DNA from: Hyphomicrobiaceae bacterium
GTDB taxonomy: Bacteria; Pseudomonadota; Alphaproteobacteria; Rhizobiales; Ancalomicrobiaceae
Assembly (NCBI GenBank): GCA_016793065.1
Contig: JAEULV010000140.1
Span: 1 to 64,000, forward strand
Direction: 5' to 3'
DNA: 64,000 nt
Shown here: one piece after another, positions 10,295 through 17,915 of the stretch
Position numbering within the stretch: the stretch's first letter is position 1
Layout of the letters: each line of letters begins with the position of its first letter
Position numbers and translations under genes: made by a program
Notes under the pieces: model-generated
Database searches by the model: none
Told to the model about the DNA's origin: nothing
Seen by the model: only the letters and a program-made list of their open reading frames with translations

Positions 10295-11407
10295 TCACTT
10301 CATCGCGCCCTGGATCCAGTCGATGTAGCGGCTGAGGCGGGTGTAGAGGCCCGGCTGCTTCGGCTGGGCGCAACCGTCGCCCCACGACACCACGCCAACC
10401 TGCACGAACTTCTTGTCCGGAGCGACCGCGAACAGCGGGCCGCCGGAATCGCCCTGGCAGCTGTCCTTGCCGCCTTCCAGCGCGCCGGCGCACAGCATGC
10501 TCGGGCGCACGATCGGGCCGGCATTCTTGGCGGCATAGAAGGCGATCTGGCCGAGCACCTTGTCGTCGAAGCGCAACAGCGACTGCGCCTCGATGAAGTT
10601 CATGTTGGCCCGGGTCGAGCGGGCCTCGACGATGTTCGACTGGCAGACGCCGTTGTCGAGCGTCTTGATCGAGACTTCCTGCAGCAGCACGGCCGAGTCG
10701 CCGCCTTCCTCCATCGCGCCCCAGCCAGTGACCTTCACCGGCGTGCCCGGCCGGGTATAGGCGGCTTCGTCGGCCGGCGACACCAGCTGGATGATCTGCG
10801 CCGGGATGCCGGATTTCGGCACACGCTCCAGTTCCAGCAGCGCGATGTCGTTGTCCATCGTGTCGGGATCGAACTTGGAATGGCCGACGACGCGCTTCAC
10901 CCGCACCCGGTCGCCCTTGGTGAAGTTGTTGGAGCCGACATAGACATGGGTGCCCTTGGCCGGCAGCAGCGTCAGCGGGTCGGATTCAAGGTCGAACACG
11001 CAGTGCGCGGCCGTCAGCACCCAGGTCGGCGCAATCAGCGAGCCGCCGCAATAATGGCCCTCGCCTTCCTTGCCCACCGGCGTGTCGGCAATGATCATCG
11101 AAACCTGGAACGGATAGGCCGCCTTCGGCGCCGCGACGCCGCCGACCACCTTGCCGCGCTCGGTGCCCGGCAGGTTGGCCTTGGCCAGCCGCGCCCGCGC
11201 CGCCTTGATCGGCGTCGGCCGGTCGAGAGCCACGCGCTTGGTCTTCACCACGGCCGGTGCGTCGCCGCCGATCGCGGCGCCTGCCGCCGGCGCGGCGGCG
11301 GGAGCGGGGGTGCCGAGGCCGGTCGCCTGGGCTTGTGCGGCCTGAGCGGCGACCAGCACGGCGGCAAACGTGCATCCGGCAAGCAATTTCTTCGAAATCA
11401 GCGACAT
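10295..11407 (-). CDS. Secreted trypsin-like serine protease (zymogen form)
   Basis: 370 residues. An N-terminal signal peptide (LLAGCTFAAVLVAAQAAQAQ) is followed by an Ala/Pro-rich propeptide of about 60 residues. Lys86 is followed by VVGGVAAPKAAYPFQV, the position and pattern of the Ile/Val-Val-Gly-Gly activation site in chymotrypsin-family zymogens. The catalytic triad is visible: His135 (LTAAHC), Asp187 (MDNDIALLEL) and Ser321 (CQGDSGGPLF). It is an S1A protease of periplasmic or extracellular type and probably needs cleavage after Lys86 to be active. It lies 66 bp downstream of the caspase gene with its own GGGAGAGGAA ribosome site. A small hairpin and T-run between them leave open whether it is cotranscribed. 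Confidence 0.92.
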   Translation of the reverse strand: MSLISKKLLAGCTFAAVLVAAQAAQAQATGLGTPAPAAAPAAGAAIGGDAPAVVKTKRVALDRPTPIKAARARLAKANLPGTERGKVVGGVAAPKAAYPFQVSMIIADTPVGKEGEGHYCGGSLIAPTWVLTAAHCVFDLESDPLTLLPAKGTHVYVGSNNFTKGDRVRVKRVVGHSKFDPDTMDNDIALLELERVPKSGIPAQIIQLVSPADEAAYTRPGTPVKVTGWGAMEEGGDSAVLLQEVSIKTLDNGVCQSNIVEARSTRANMNFIEAQSLLRFDDKVLGQIAFYAAKNAGPIVRPSMLCAGALEGGKDSCQGDSGGPLFAVAPDKKFVQVGVVSWGDGCAQPKQPGLYTRLSRYIDWIQGAMK

Positions 11408-11444
11408 CTGTGTCTTCCTCTCCCGCGATGGCCATGCGGCCCGT

Positions 11445-11478
11445 CGCTATCAAAAAACCAATCCTTGGCGGCTTCAAG
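11445..11478 (-). terminator. Possible terminator after the caspase gene
   Basis: On the minus strand, CCTTG-AAGCCGC-CAAGG starts at the caspase stop codon and is followed by ATTGG and a run of six T. The stem is only 5 bp, so read-through into the trypsin gene is plausible. Confidence 0.4.
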
Positions 11479-13612
11479 GCCGTTTCGGTTGAACGATCGG
11501 CCAAGTTTCGAGGCCGATCGCCAATCGTTCGAACGTCGCACCGCCGCCGCGGTTGCCGTCCTCGGGCGAAAGCAGGTCTTCGATCGGATCCGGACGGATC
11601 CCCGCCTTGGTGCCGACCTCGCCCATGGCGGTGACGATCGAGCACGGATCGAAGGCAATGGCGGCGCCGGGCTGGAACGGCACCAGGAACGACACCACGC
11701 CATTGCGGCTGATGTCGGCAAGTCCCGGCGTGATCGTGCCCGGTTGGTAGACCAGCCGCAGCCGCCGCGTATCCCCCGGCGCCAGCCGGTTCTGCGCCCC
11801 GGCGCCGCCCTTGCAGGCATTGCCCCACGGCCTCAGGTTCCAGCCGTCGTCGAGCACGAAGACATAGGGAAACACCGGCGTATCGGTCGGGTTGCGGATT
11901 TCCAGTTCGACCGAGTCGCATTCCTGCAGCCGGGCATTGGCGCCGAGCAGTTCCGGCATCGCCGGCGTCGCCCCGCACATGCCGGCGGTCTTGCCCAGCC
12001 GCCGCATTTCCACCTTGGTGCGGGCAAAGCCCGCCGGCAGTGTCGATGACGGCAGCGCCGCCCGCAGCCGGTCGATCCGCATCAGCGTATGGGCCCGCCC
12101 CAGCGCCGCCATCACCTCGTCGAAGCGGACATGCTCGCCCTCGACCGCCGGGCCGAACTCTTCCGGCAGGCCCGCGAGCCCCGCCGGCACGAACCGGTAG
12201 CCGCCGGGCGTGCGGAACCACACCAGATCCGGGTTGACGTCGTCGAGCTGGAACCGGCGCTCGTCCGGCCGCGACAGCGCCGCCACGAGATCGGCCTCCA
12301 GGCCGTCGAGCCCGGCGCGCGCGCTTGCCCCCGGCCAGTCGCGCGGCCGCGATACCCGCACCGTCGTCGTGGTGACCGGCCGTACCAGCCGGCCGAAGCG
12401 GGCCTTCGCCAGCAGCGCGGGCTGGTCAAGCGGCTTGCACTCCGGCGTGCCGTTGACGCTCGCGCAGGGGTAGACGACCGGCGCGAGGCCGGCATCGAGC
12501 GCCGCCGCTTGCGTCACTTGCCCATGGCCGAGGGCCGGCCCGTCCATTGTCTCGTGCAGGCTGACGACACTGCCGCTCTCGAGGCCGGCGAGGAGCCCGC
12601 CCTCGATCCGGCCGTTGCCGATCCGCAGGGTTCCGGCCGGCAGGGCCGCGCCGACGTCGCGCTGGCCGGGCAGGGCGAGCATCAGCGCCTCGCCGTCGAA
12701 GCTTGGCGTCTGCCGGCTCTTCGGCGGCACATCGGCGCGCAGCCGCCGCGCGGTATCGTCCAGCAGCGCCTGATAGGTCCGGGCCTCGCCGGCGCCGAGG
12801 CTGGCGACGAGCGCATCGGTGAAGGCCGAAACCCAGGTCTGGCTCTTGGCCTTTGCGGCGCGCGGCACCGCGATTTCGAGCGAGATCTCGTCGGCCTGCG
12901 ACCCGTAGAACGCCACGAACCGCCCCTTGCCGCCGGTCTTACCGGCCTCGGCGAGGCTGGCCGCTGGCGGCGTCGCGCCACTGGCGGGGTCGCTGGCGAC
13001 CATGCCGAAATCCGCCGGGCCGATTTCCTTGGCCCGCACATCCTCGCTTGCTGCCCGCGACAGCGTGCCGGAATGACAGCTGTCGACGATCAGCCACAGC
13101 GTCACGTCCTTTTCGCGCACGGCAGCGATCATCCGCGCGATGCGGTCGTCGCGCAGCGCGTTGCCCATGGTGAAGCGTTCCGAGCCCGGAACCGGCGGCG
13201 CGACGTCGCGCGGCAGGAACGCCTCGTCCTGGCGGTCTTCCTCGTCGCCGTCGTCATCGGCGATCTGCGCGCCGTGGCCGGACATGTAGACGACCACGGT
13301 GTCGCCATCCTTGATCCGCTCCGGCAGCCGGTCGAACGCCTGTTCGATCGCCGCCAGCGTCGGCAGGCCGCGACTGCCGGCGGCGCCGTCGGCCAGGGTC
13401 TCGATCTGCTCGGCCCGCGCGCCGAGCCCGATCAACGCCGCGGTCATCCGTGCCACGTCAACCTTCGGCGCCTTCAGGCTCTTCGGCTTCGGCAGGTTCG
13501 GATAGTCCGAAACGCCGATCATCAGCCCGACGATATCCGCCCGCGCCGGCGTCGACAGCATCAGCGCCGCGCCGGCAAGCGCCATGGCGGCGAACTGGCG
13601 AAGCCGGGCCAT
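11474..13612 (-). CDS. Secreted caspase-like (C14, metacaspase/orthocaspase) protease
   Basis: 712 residues. A signal peptide (LRQFAAMALAGAALMLSTPARA) precedes a caspase p20-like domain at residues about 26-260 with both catalytic motifs: His113 in VVVYMSGHGAQ and Cys179 in LWLIVDSCHSGTLS. Strong acidic runs after the His box (DDDGDEEDRQDE) could bind cations or the substrate. The C-terminal ~400 residues form a separate part, with a DUF4384-like segment near residues 560-680 (VELEIRNPTDTPVFPYVFVL). Prokaryotic metacaspase relatives usually cut after Arg or Lys. The gene overlaps the upstream gene by one base (TGATG), so translation is coupled. Confidence 0.88.
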   Translation of the reverse strand: MARLRQFAAMALAGAALMLSTPARADIVGLMIGVSDYPNLPKPKSLKAPKVDVARMTAALIGLGARAEQIETLADGAAGSRGLPTLAAIEQAFDRLPERIKDGDTVVVYMSGHGAQIADDDGDEEDRQDEAFLPRDVAPPVPGSERFTMGNALRDDRIARMIAAVREKDVTLWLIVDSCHSGTLSRAASEDVRAKEIGPADFGMVASDPASGATPPAASLAEAGKTGGKGRFVAFYGSQADEISLEIAVPRAAKAKSQTWVSAFTDALVASLGAGEARTYQALLDDTARRLRADVPPKSRQTPSFDGEALMLALPGQRDVGAALPAGTLRIGNGRIEGGLLAGLESGSVVSLHETMDGPALGHGQVTQAAALDAGLAPVVYPCASVNGTPECKPLDQPALLAKARFGRLVRPVTTTTVRVSRPRDWPGASARAGLDGLEADLVAALSRPDERRFQLDDVNPDLVWFRTPGGYRFVPAGLAGLPEEFGPAVEGEHVRFDEVMAALGRAHTLMRIDRLRAALPSSTLPAGFARTKVEMRRLGKTAGMCGATPAMPELLGANARLQECDSVELEIRNPTDTPVFPYVFVLDDGWNLRPWGNACKGGAGAQNRLAPGDTRRLRLVYQPGTITPGLADISRNGVVSFLVPFQPGAAIAFDPCSIVTAMGEVGTKAGIRPDPIEDLLSPEDGNRGGGATFERLAIGLETWPIVQPKRP

Positions 13613-14457
13613 CAGCGCGTCTCCTCGACCAGCGCCGCCAGCGCCCGCCGCGCCGGCGGGTAGCGCCCGGCAAGGGCGGCAAGCTGCCCGGCGGCGGCAA
13701 GCTGATAGGCGTCGCCCTGATCGGCGAGCCAGATCGCGGCGGCGACGGCGCGCATCTCGGCGCTCGGCAGGCCGTCGAGCATCGCCGCCGGCGGGGCGGG
13801 CAACCGCTCGACCAGCCGTACCAGCCGCCGGTCGAGCCGGCTGTCGGCGCCGGTCACCACGATGGCGAACGACTTCGGCGCATCGGCCGCGATCGGCAGC
13901 AGCGCCGGCGCGGCCTGGGTCTTCACCGAGCCCAGCGACTTTTGCGGTCCCAGCGCCTCGACGAAATACGGCCCCTTGCCGCCGGCGAAGGCGATGGCCA
14001 CCGTCTCGCCCCGGGCGAGCACCTGCGCCACCGCCGGCTTGCCCGGCAGCTGCGGGGTCTCGTCGCCGCGCGCCGCCGTCGTCACCTTGCCGCCGCGCTC
14101 GCCGTCCGGCGCCTTGATCATGTCGATCACCCGCCCGACCGTGCCGCCGACGCCATCGCCGATCGCCAGTTCGCCCTCGATCTTGTAGGGCGTATCGGCC
14201 GGCCGCAGCCGCAGCTTCGGGGCGGCGCTGGTTTCCAGATCCACCGCCTCGACCCGCTTTTCCAGCCGCACCACGTCGCCGGCAAACAGCGTCGAACCGA
14301 TCGCCAGCGGCAGCGCCTTGCCGTCGCGCTCGATCGTTCCGACCGGATCGACATCGTCGGGGGCGGCGATGTCGACGACGAAGCCGGCCGGCGACTTGGC
14401 CTCGGCGGCAACGGCGGCGAACGCCAGCATCAGGGCAACGAGAAACGGGCGGATCAT
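13612..14457 (-). CDS. Secreted FecR/SH3-like protein of the CHAT-caspase cluster
   Basis: 281 residues with a signal peptide (MIRPFLVALMLAFAAVAAEA). Residues about 25-120 form a beta-rich domain with the pattern GTIERDGKALPLAIGSTLFA followed by GDVVRLEK, which recalls FecR-like or bacterial SH3-like modules. A middle part (ARGETVAIAFAGGKGPYFVE) and a helical C-terminus follow. No catalytic signature is recognised. It overlaps its neighbours on both sides: the upstream CHASE2 stop overlaps its ATG as ATGA, and its own stop overlaps the caspase ATG. That placement suggests it bridges sensor and protease, perhaps as a periplasmic adaptor; this is inference. Confidence 0.65.
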   Translation of the reverse strand: MIRPFLVALMLAFAAVAAEAKSPAGFVVDIAAPDDVDPVGTIERDGKALPLAIGSTLFAGDVVRLEKRVEAVDLETSAAPKLRLRPADTPYKIEGELAIGDGVGGTVGRVIDMIKAPDGERGGKVTTAARGDETPQLPGKPAVAQVLARGETVAIAFAGGKGPYFVEALGPQKSLGSVKTQAAPALLPIAADAPKSFAIVVTGADSRLDRRLVRLVERLPAPPAAMLDGLPSAEMRAVAAAIWLADQGDAYQLAAAGQLAALAGRYPPARRALAALVEETR

Positions 14458-15893
14458 GGCTTGGGAGCCTCCGGCTCGGGTACGGCGACAGGTTCGGCGG
14501 CGGCGGGCGTTGCCTTCAGCACCGCGCGCCAGCCATGGGCGCGGATCGCCATGACGAATTCCGCCAGCGCCTCGGTCGTGCCGGCGATGCCGAGCATCGC
14601 CAGCGCGTAGCTGATCACCTCGAACGCCACCGCCGGCGAATAGATCCGCCCGAACACCACGATCGCCGCCAGCGCGATCATCCCGATGGCGAACACCGCC
14701 GGGATCGACCGCAGCCACTTCAGCGCGCCGAAGGCTGGCAGGAACAGCAACAGCGCCAGCACGGCGATTTCGAACCCGCCGATCGGCCGGGCATCGAGGA
14801 TCGACGGCGCGCCGATGACATTGTTGGCGACGATCACCGCGCCGGGCAGCACGCCGAGCGGCGTGACGTAGCGATCGCCCGCCTGCTCGGTCGCCCCGAC
14901 AATGACGAACCGTCCGGCGAACAGTTCCGGCGCCACCGTCCGCGGCCGCATCGGCGCCGACGCATCGGCCCCGGCCCGTACCAGCGTATGGGCGATCACC
15001 CGCCGCATCAGCGGCACCGTCTCGCCATTGCGGGTGATGACGTCGCGGCCGAACGAGCGATCGGCGGCAAGCAGCCGGAACGGGATCCGGGCTTCGAGCT
15101 CCGGGTTGCGCGGCCACGGGCTGGTCGGGCGTGTCGCCTTGCGGCAAACGGCGTCGGTCTCGGCCTGTGCCAGCCGGTCGACGCGGCCGAGGCCCTCGCT
15201 TGCGCCAAATGCGGTGATCGCCGCCGCGTAAAGCTGTGGCGCCGCGTCGGTGCGGCCGCTGGCGCAGTCGGTTTCCCACAGCACCCAGCGCCGCACCACC
15301 AGATCGTCGTCGAGCCTCGCCCGCGCCGCGACGAAGCGGATCGGCGCGCCGGCGGCGATCCGGCGTTCGACGGCGGCGGCCACGGCGGCATACTGCTCGG
15401 CGCCGGCCGAGGCCGTGGTGCCACCGGCGGTATCGGCGGCATTGGCGCGCACAAGAAAGAGTGGCGCGGCGTCGACCGGATGGCTGTCGATCATCTCGAT
15501 CAATGCCTGGTGGCCGCGATCCTGGTCGCGGCCGAGCGCGAAGTCGAAATCGAGAAAGATGCCGGCGGCCCGTGCCTCGCGGGCGCTGGTGGTGACGGCG
15601 GCGAGCATGTCGCGCGGCGTGATCGCCGGCGCGCCGAAGCGCTGCATGCTGGCGCCGTCGACATCGACGAAGGTCACCGGGATCGAGGCGGAATTGTCCT
15701 GCGAGATCGCCGTCGACCAGCGCACCAGCCGGTCGGGATTGGTTAGCCCGTCGAGAAACGACGACACCGCCTCGCCATTGCCGACCAGCGAAAACAGCCC
15801 CAGCACCGCCGCGACGCCGGCGGCGATCACCGGCACCTTCAGCACATGGGTCTTGGTTTGCGTGATCAGACGCGGAAAAACGGTTCGACGCAA
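14454..15893 (-). CDS. CHASE2-domain membrane protein without output domain
   Basis: About 479 residues if it starts at TTG 15893, which has GGGAG six to eight bases upstream; the reading frame stays open to 16166, but the extra N-terminal sequence looks non-coding. One membrane segment (residues about 18-36) leads into a ~300-residue extracytoplasmic CHASE2 sensor domain with VTFVDVDGASMQRFG and AAGIFLDFDFAL. Three membrane helices follow near residues 357-445, then a short Pro/Glu tail. CHASE2 proteins normally end in a kinase, cyclase or diguanylate cyclase domain; none is present. It overlaps the next gene by four bases. The ligand is unknown. Confidence 0.82.
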   Translation of the reverse strand: MRRTVFPRLITQTKTHVLKVPVIAAGVAAVLGLFSLVGNGEAVSSFLDGLTNPDRLVRWSTAISQDNSASIPVTFVDVDGASMQRFGAPAITPRDMLAAVTTSAREARAAGIFLDFDFALGRDQDRGHQALIEMIDSHPVDAAPLFLVRANAADTAGGTTASAGAEQYAAVAAAVERRIAAGAPIRFVAARARLDDDLVVRRWVLWETDCASGRTDAAPQLYAAAITAFGASEGLGRVDRLAQAETDAVCRKATRPTSPWPRNPELEARIPFRLLAADRSFGRDVITRNGETVPLMRRVIAHTLVRAGADASAPMRPRTVAPELFAGRFVIVGATEQAGDRYVTPLGVLPGAVIVANNVIGAPSILDARPIGGFEIAVLALLLFLPAFGALKWLRSIPAVFAIGMIALAAIVVFGRIYSPAVAFEVISYALAMLGIAGTTEALAEFVMAIRAHGWRAVLKATPAAAEPVAVPEPEAPKP

Positions 15894-16181
15894 AGAGGCT
15901 CTCCCGAAAGCCCGGGGAGCGTGCCACCGGCCGCGACCCTTCGTCAACCGCGCCCGCCGGCCGGCGGGGCATAGGGCCGGCAATCCGCCGACCTGGCGCC
16001 GGCGGGGCGCTGCCTTGACGATTCGAACTGACGGCGACGCGTTCAATGCGCCCATGACCCTGTCCCGACGCGACATCGCGTTGGGGAAGCTATGACGGTC
16101 GCTTGTGGTGGCGATATTGCCGAATTGCGTCGGAACCGGGGATTTTCGGCGCCATTCTCGCGCCAAATGCCGCCGGCCCCG

Positions 16182-17915
16182 TCAGCGCCCGTCGCCGACG
16201 ATCACGAACGGCGCCCAGGCGCGCGGCTCCGCCAGCGTCGGATCGCTGCGGTCGTCGATCAGCTCCACCATCGCCCGCCGCAACGCTTCCGCCCGGCCGA
16301 CCGAGCCATTGGCGGCGCGGATGGCGAAGGTTCGCGTGGTGATTCGGGCCGCCGCGTCGTCGCGCACCGGCCAGTGCGAGGCGAGCAGCGCCCGCGCCCC
16401 GGCATAGATGAACGCCCGCGCCAGCCCCGACAGCCCCTCCGCCCCCGGCGTGCCGTCGCCGGCGGCGGTGTTGCAGGCCGACAGCAGCACCCATTCGGCC
16501 GCCAGCCGCAGCCGCGCCGCTTCCGACGCGGTCAGCAGTCCGTCATCGTCGGCCGTCGGCTTGCCCGGCGGGGTGAACACCAGCGCCGGTTCGGCGAGCC
16601 CCTTCAGTTCGCCGACCACCAGCCCGTGGGTGGCAAAGGCAACGACCCGCGTCCGGCTGAGATCGGCGCTCTTGACGTTGGTTTCCGTCGCCCGTTCGGC
16701 CAGGATCACCGCATCGTCGCCGGCCCCCAGCGCACCGGCGAGGCGCTTCAGCTCGGCGCCGGTATTCGGCAGCGGCGCCAGCTTGCGCAATTCGTTGACG
16801 TCGGCGAGCCCGCCGCTGCCGCCGCGCAGGAACGCCTGACTGGACGCGACCGCCGTCGCCGCGCCGGTGCGGCCCTCCAGCTTCGGCGCGCCGAAGCCGC
16901 GAAACTTTTCCGAGCCGAGATCGGCGACGCGGAACCGCCGCAGCGCCTTCAGGCTGCCGACGCTCGGCAGGGTCGTGGTGGCAAAGCGTCGGGCCACCCA
17001 TTCGGTGGCGCGCAACGCCTCCGGGTCGTTGTCCGCCCCCTTCGGCGCCGCCGTCGGCAGCACCGAGATCGGCAGCGACGTCAGCGGTCCGGAGGTGACG
17101 ATCAGCAATTCGCGCGCGTCGGCGAAAGCCGCTCCGACCGGCTGGAACAGCGCCTTCCAGATGCCATGCGCCCGCTGGCGGTCGAAGCCCGCCTGGACCG
17201 GCGGCAATGGCGCGGCCGCGCCGGGTGCCGCCGTGTCGTCCTCAATCGCCGTGCCGGCCCGCGCGCCTGACAGGACCGGATCGATCGAGACCCGCAACGC
17301 CCGCACGGTCGCCGCCAGTTCTGGTTCGGTGATCGCGGCGCGCGCCCACACCGCCTTGCCGCGCGACAGGCCGAAGACGAACGTCTCCTCCGCCGTCGGC
17401 AGGATCATCACCAGCGCCTCGCCGTCGAGCAGCTCGGCTTGCGTCTCCGCCAGCGTCAGCGGCTTGGGATCGGCCAGTTCGGCATAGGCCGGAAAGCGCC
17501 GGGCGAGTTCGGCATCGACCGCCTCGATCGCCTTGCCGGCCGCGGCCTGCTCGGCCCGCAACGCCGCCGCCGCCGCGCTGGCCTCGGCGCTGGTCTTGCC
17601 GGCGCCTGCCCGGGCGATCGCCTCGACGAGCTTGCGGTCGAGCCCGCGATAGCGATCGACCAGATCCTGTCGTTGCCGCACCAGCGTCGCCAGTTCGTCC
17701 GAACCGGAGGCAAACCGCGCCGACATCTGCGCCACCGCCGCTCCCGCCGATGTCGACAGCGCCCACTGCGCCGCCTCGAACGCTTCCGCCCGCAACCGGT
17801 CCTTGTCGGCGGCAAGGCCGGACGTGGCCCCGGTGACCAGCAGCGAGCAGGCCAGCGCGGCGGATCGTGCCAGTCGGGTGATGAGGCCCGGCCTCCGTGA
17901 ATGTTGAGCGGTCAT
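16182..17915 (-). CDS. Secreted CHAT-domain protein (caspase-fold peptidase)
   Basis: 577 residues with a signal peptide (RSAALACSLLVTGATSGLAA). A helical N-terminal part (residues about 40-150) is followed by the CHAT domain at about 250-575. The predicted catalytic pair is His430 in VVAFATHGLVVG and Cys481 in WVLLSACNTAAGDG, both intact, and LLASHWPVRDDA, another typical CHAT element, follows. CHAT belongs to clan CD with caspases and separases. The start at 17915 overlaps the stop of the TPR gene as ATGA, so the two are translationally coupled, a common CHAT-TPR pairing. The gap to the CHASE2 gene is 288 bp and may hold a second promoter. Confidence 0.92.
   Translation of the reverse strand: MTAQHSRRPGLITRLARSAALACSLLVTGATSGLAADKDRLRAEAFEAAQWALSTSAGAAVAQMSARFASGSDELATLVRQRQDLVDRYRGLDRKLVEAIARAGAGKTSAEASAAAAALRAEQAAAGKAIEAVDAELARRFPAYAELADPKPLTLAETQAELLDGEALVMILPTAEETFVFGLSRGKAVWARAAITEPELAATVRALRVSIDPVLSGARAGTAIEDDTAAPGAAAPLPPVQAGFDRQRAHGIWKALFQPVGAAFADARELLIVTSGPLTSLPISVLPTAAPKGADNDPEALRATEWVARRFATTTLPSVGSLKALRRFRVADLGSEKFRGFGAPKLEGRTGAATAVASSQAFLRGGSGGLADVNELRKLAPLPNTGAELKRLAGALGAGDDAVILAERATETNVKSADLSRTRVVAFATHGLVVGELKGLAEPALVFTPPGKPTADDDGLLTASEAARLRLAAEWVLLSACNTAAGDGTPGAEGLSGLARAFIYAGARALLASHWPVRDDAAARITTRTFAIRAANGSVGRAEALRRAMVELIDDRSDPTLAEPRAWAPFVIVGDGR

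Noticed and set aside
11409-11473. Gap between caspase and trypsin as a sign that trypsin is unrelated to the cluster
   Set aside because: The gap is only 66 bp, strand and export signal are shared, and the possible terminator stem is short, so separation is not convincing.
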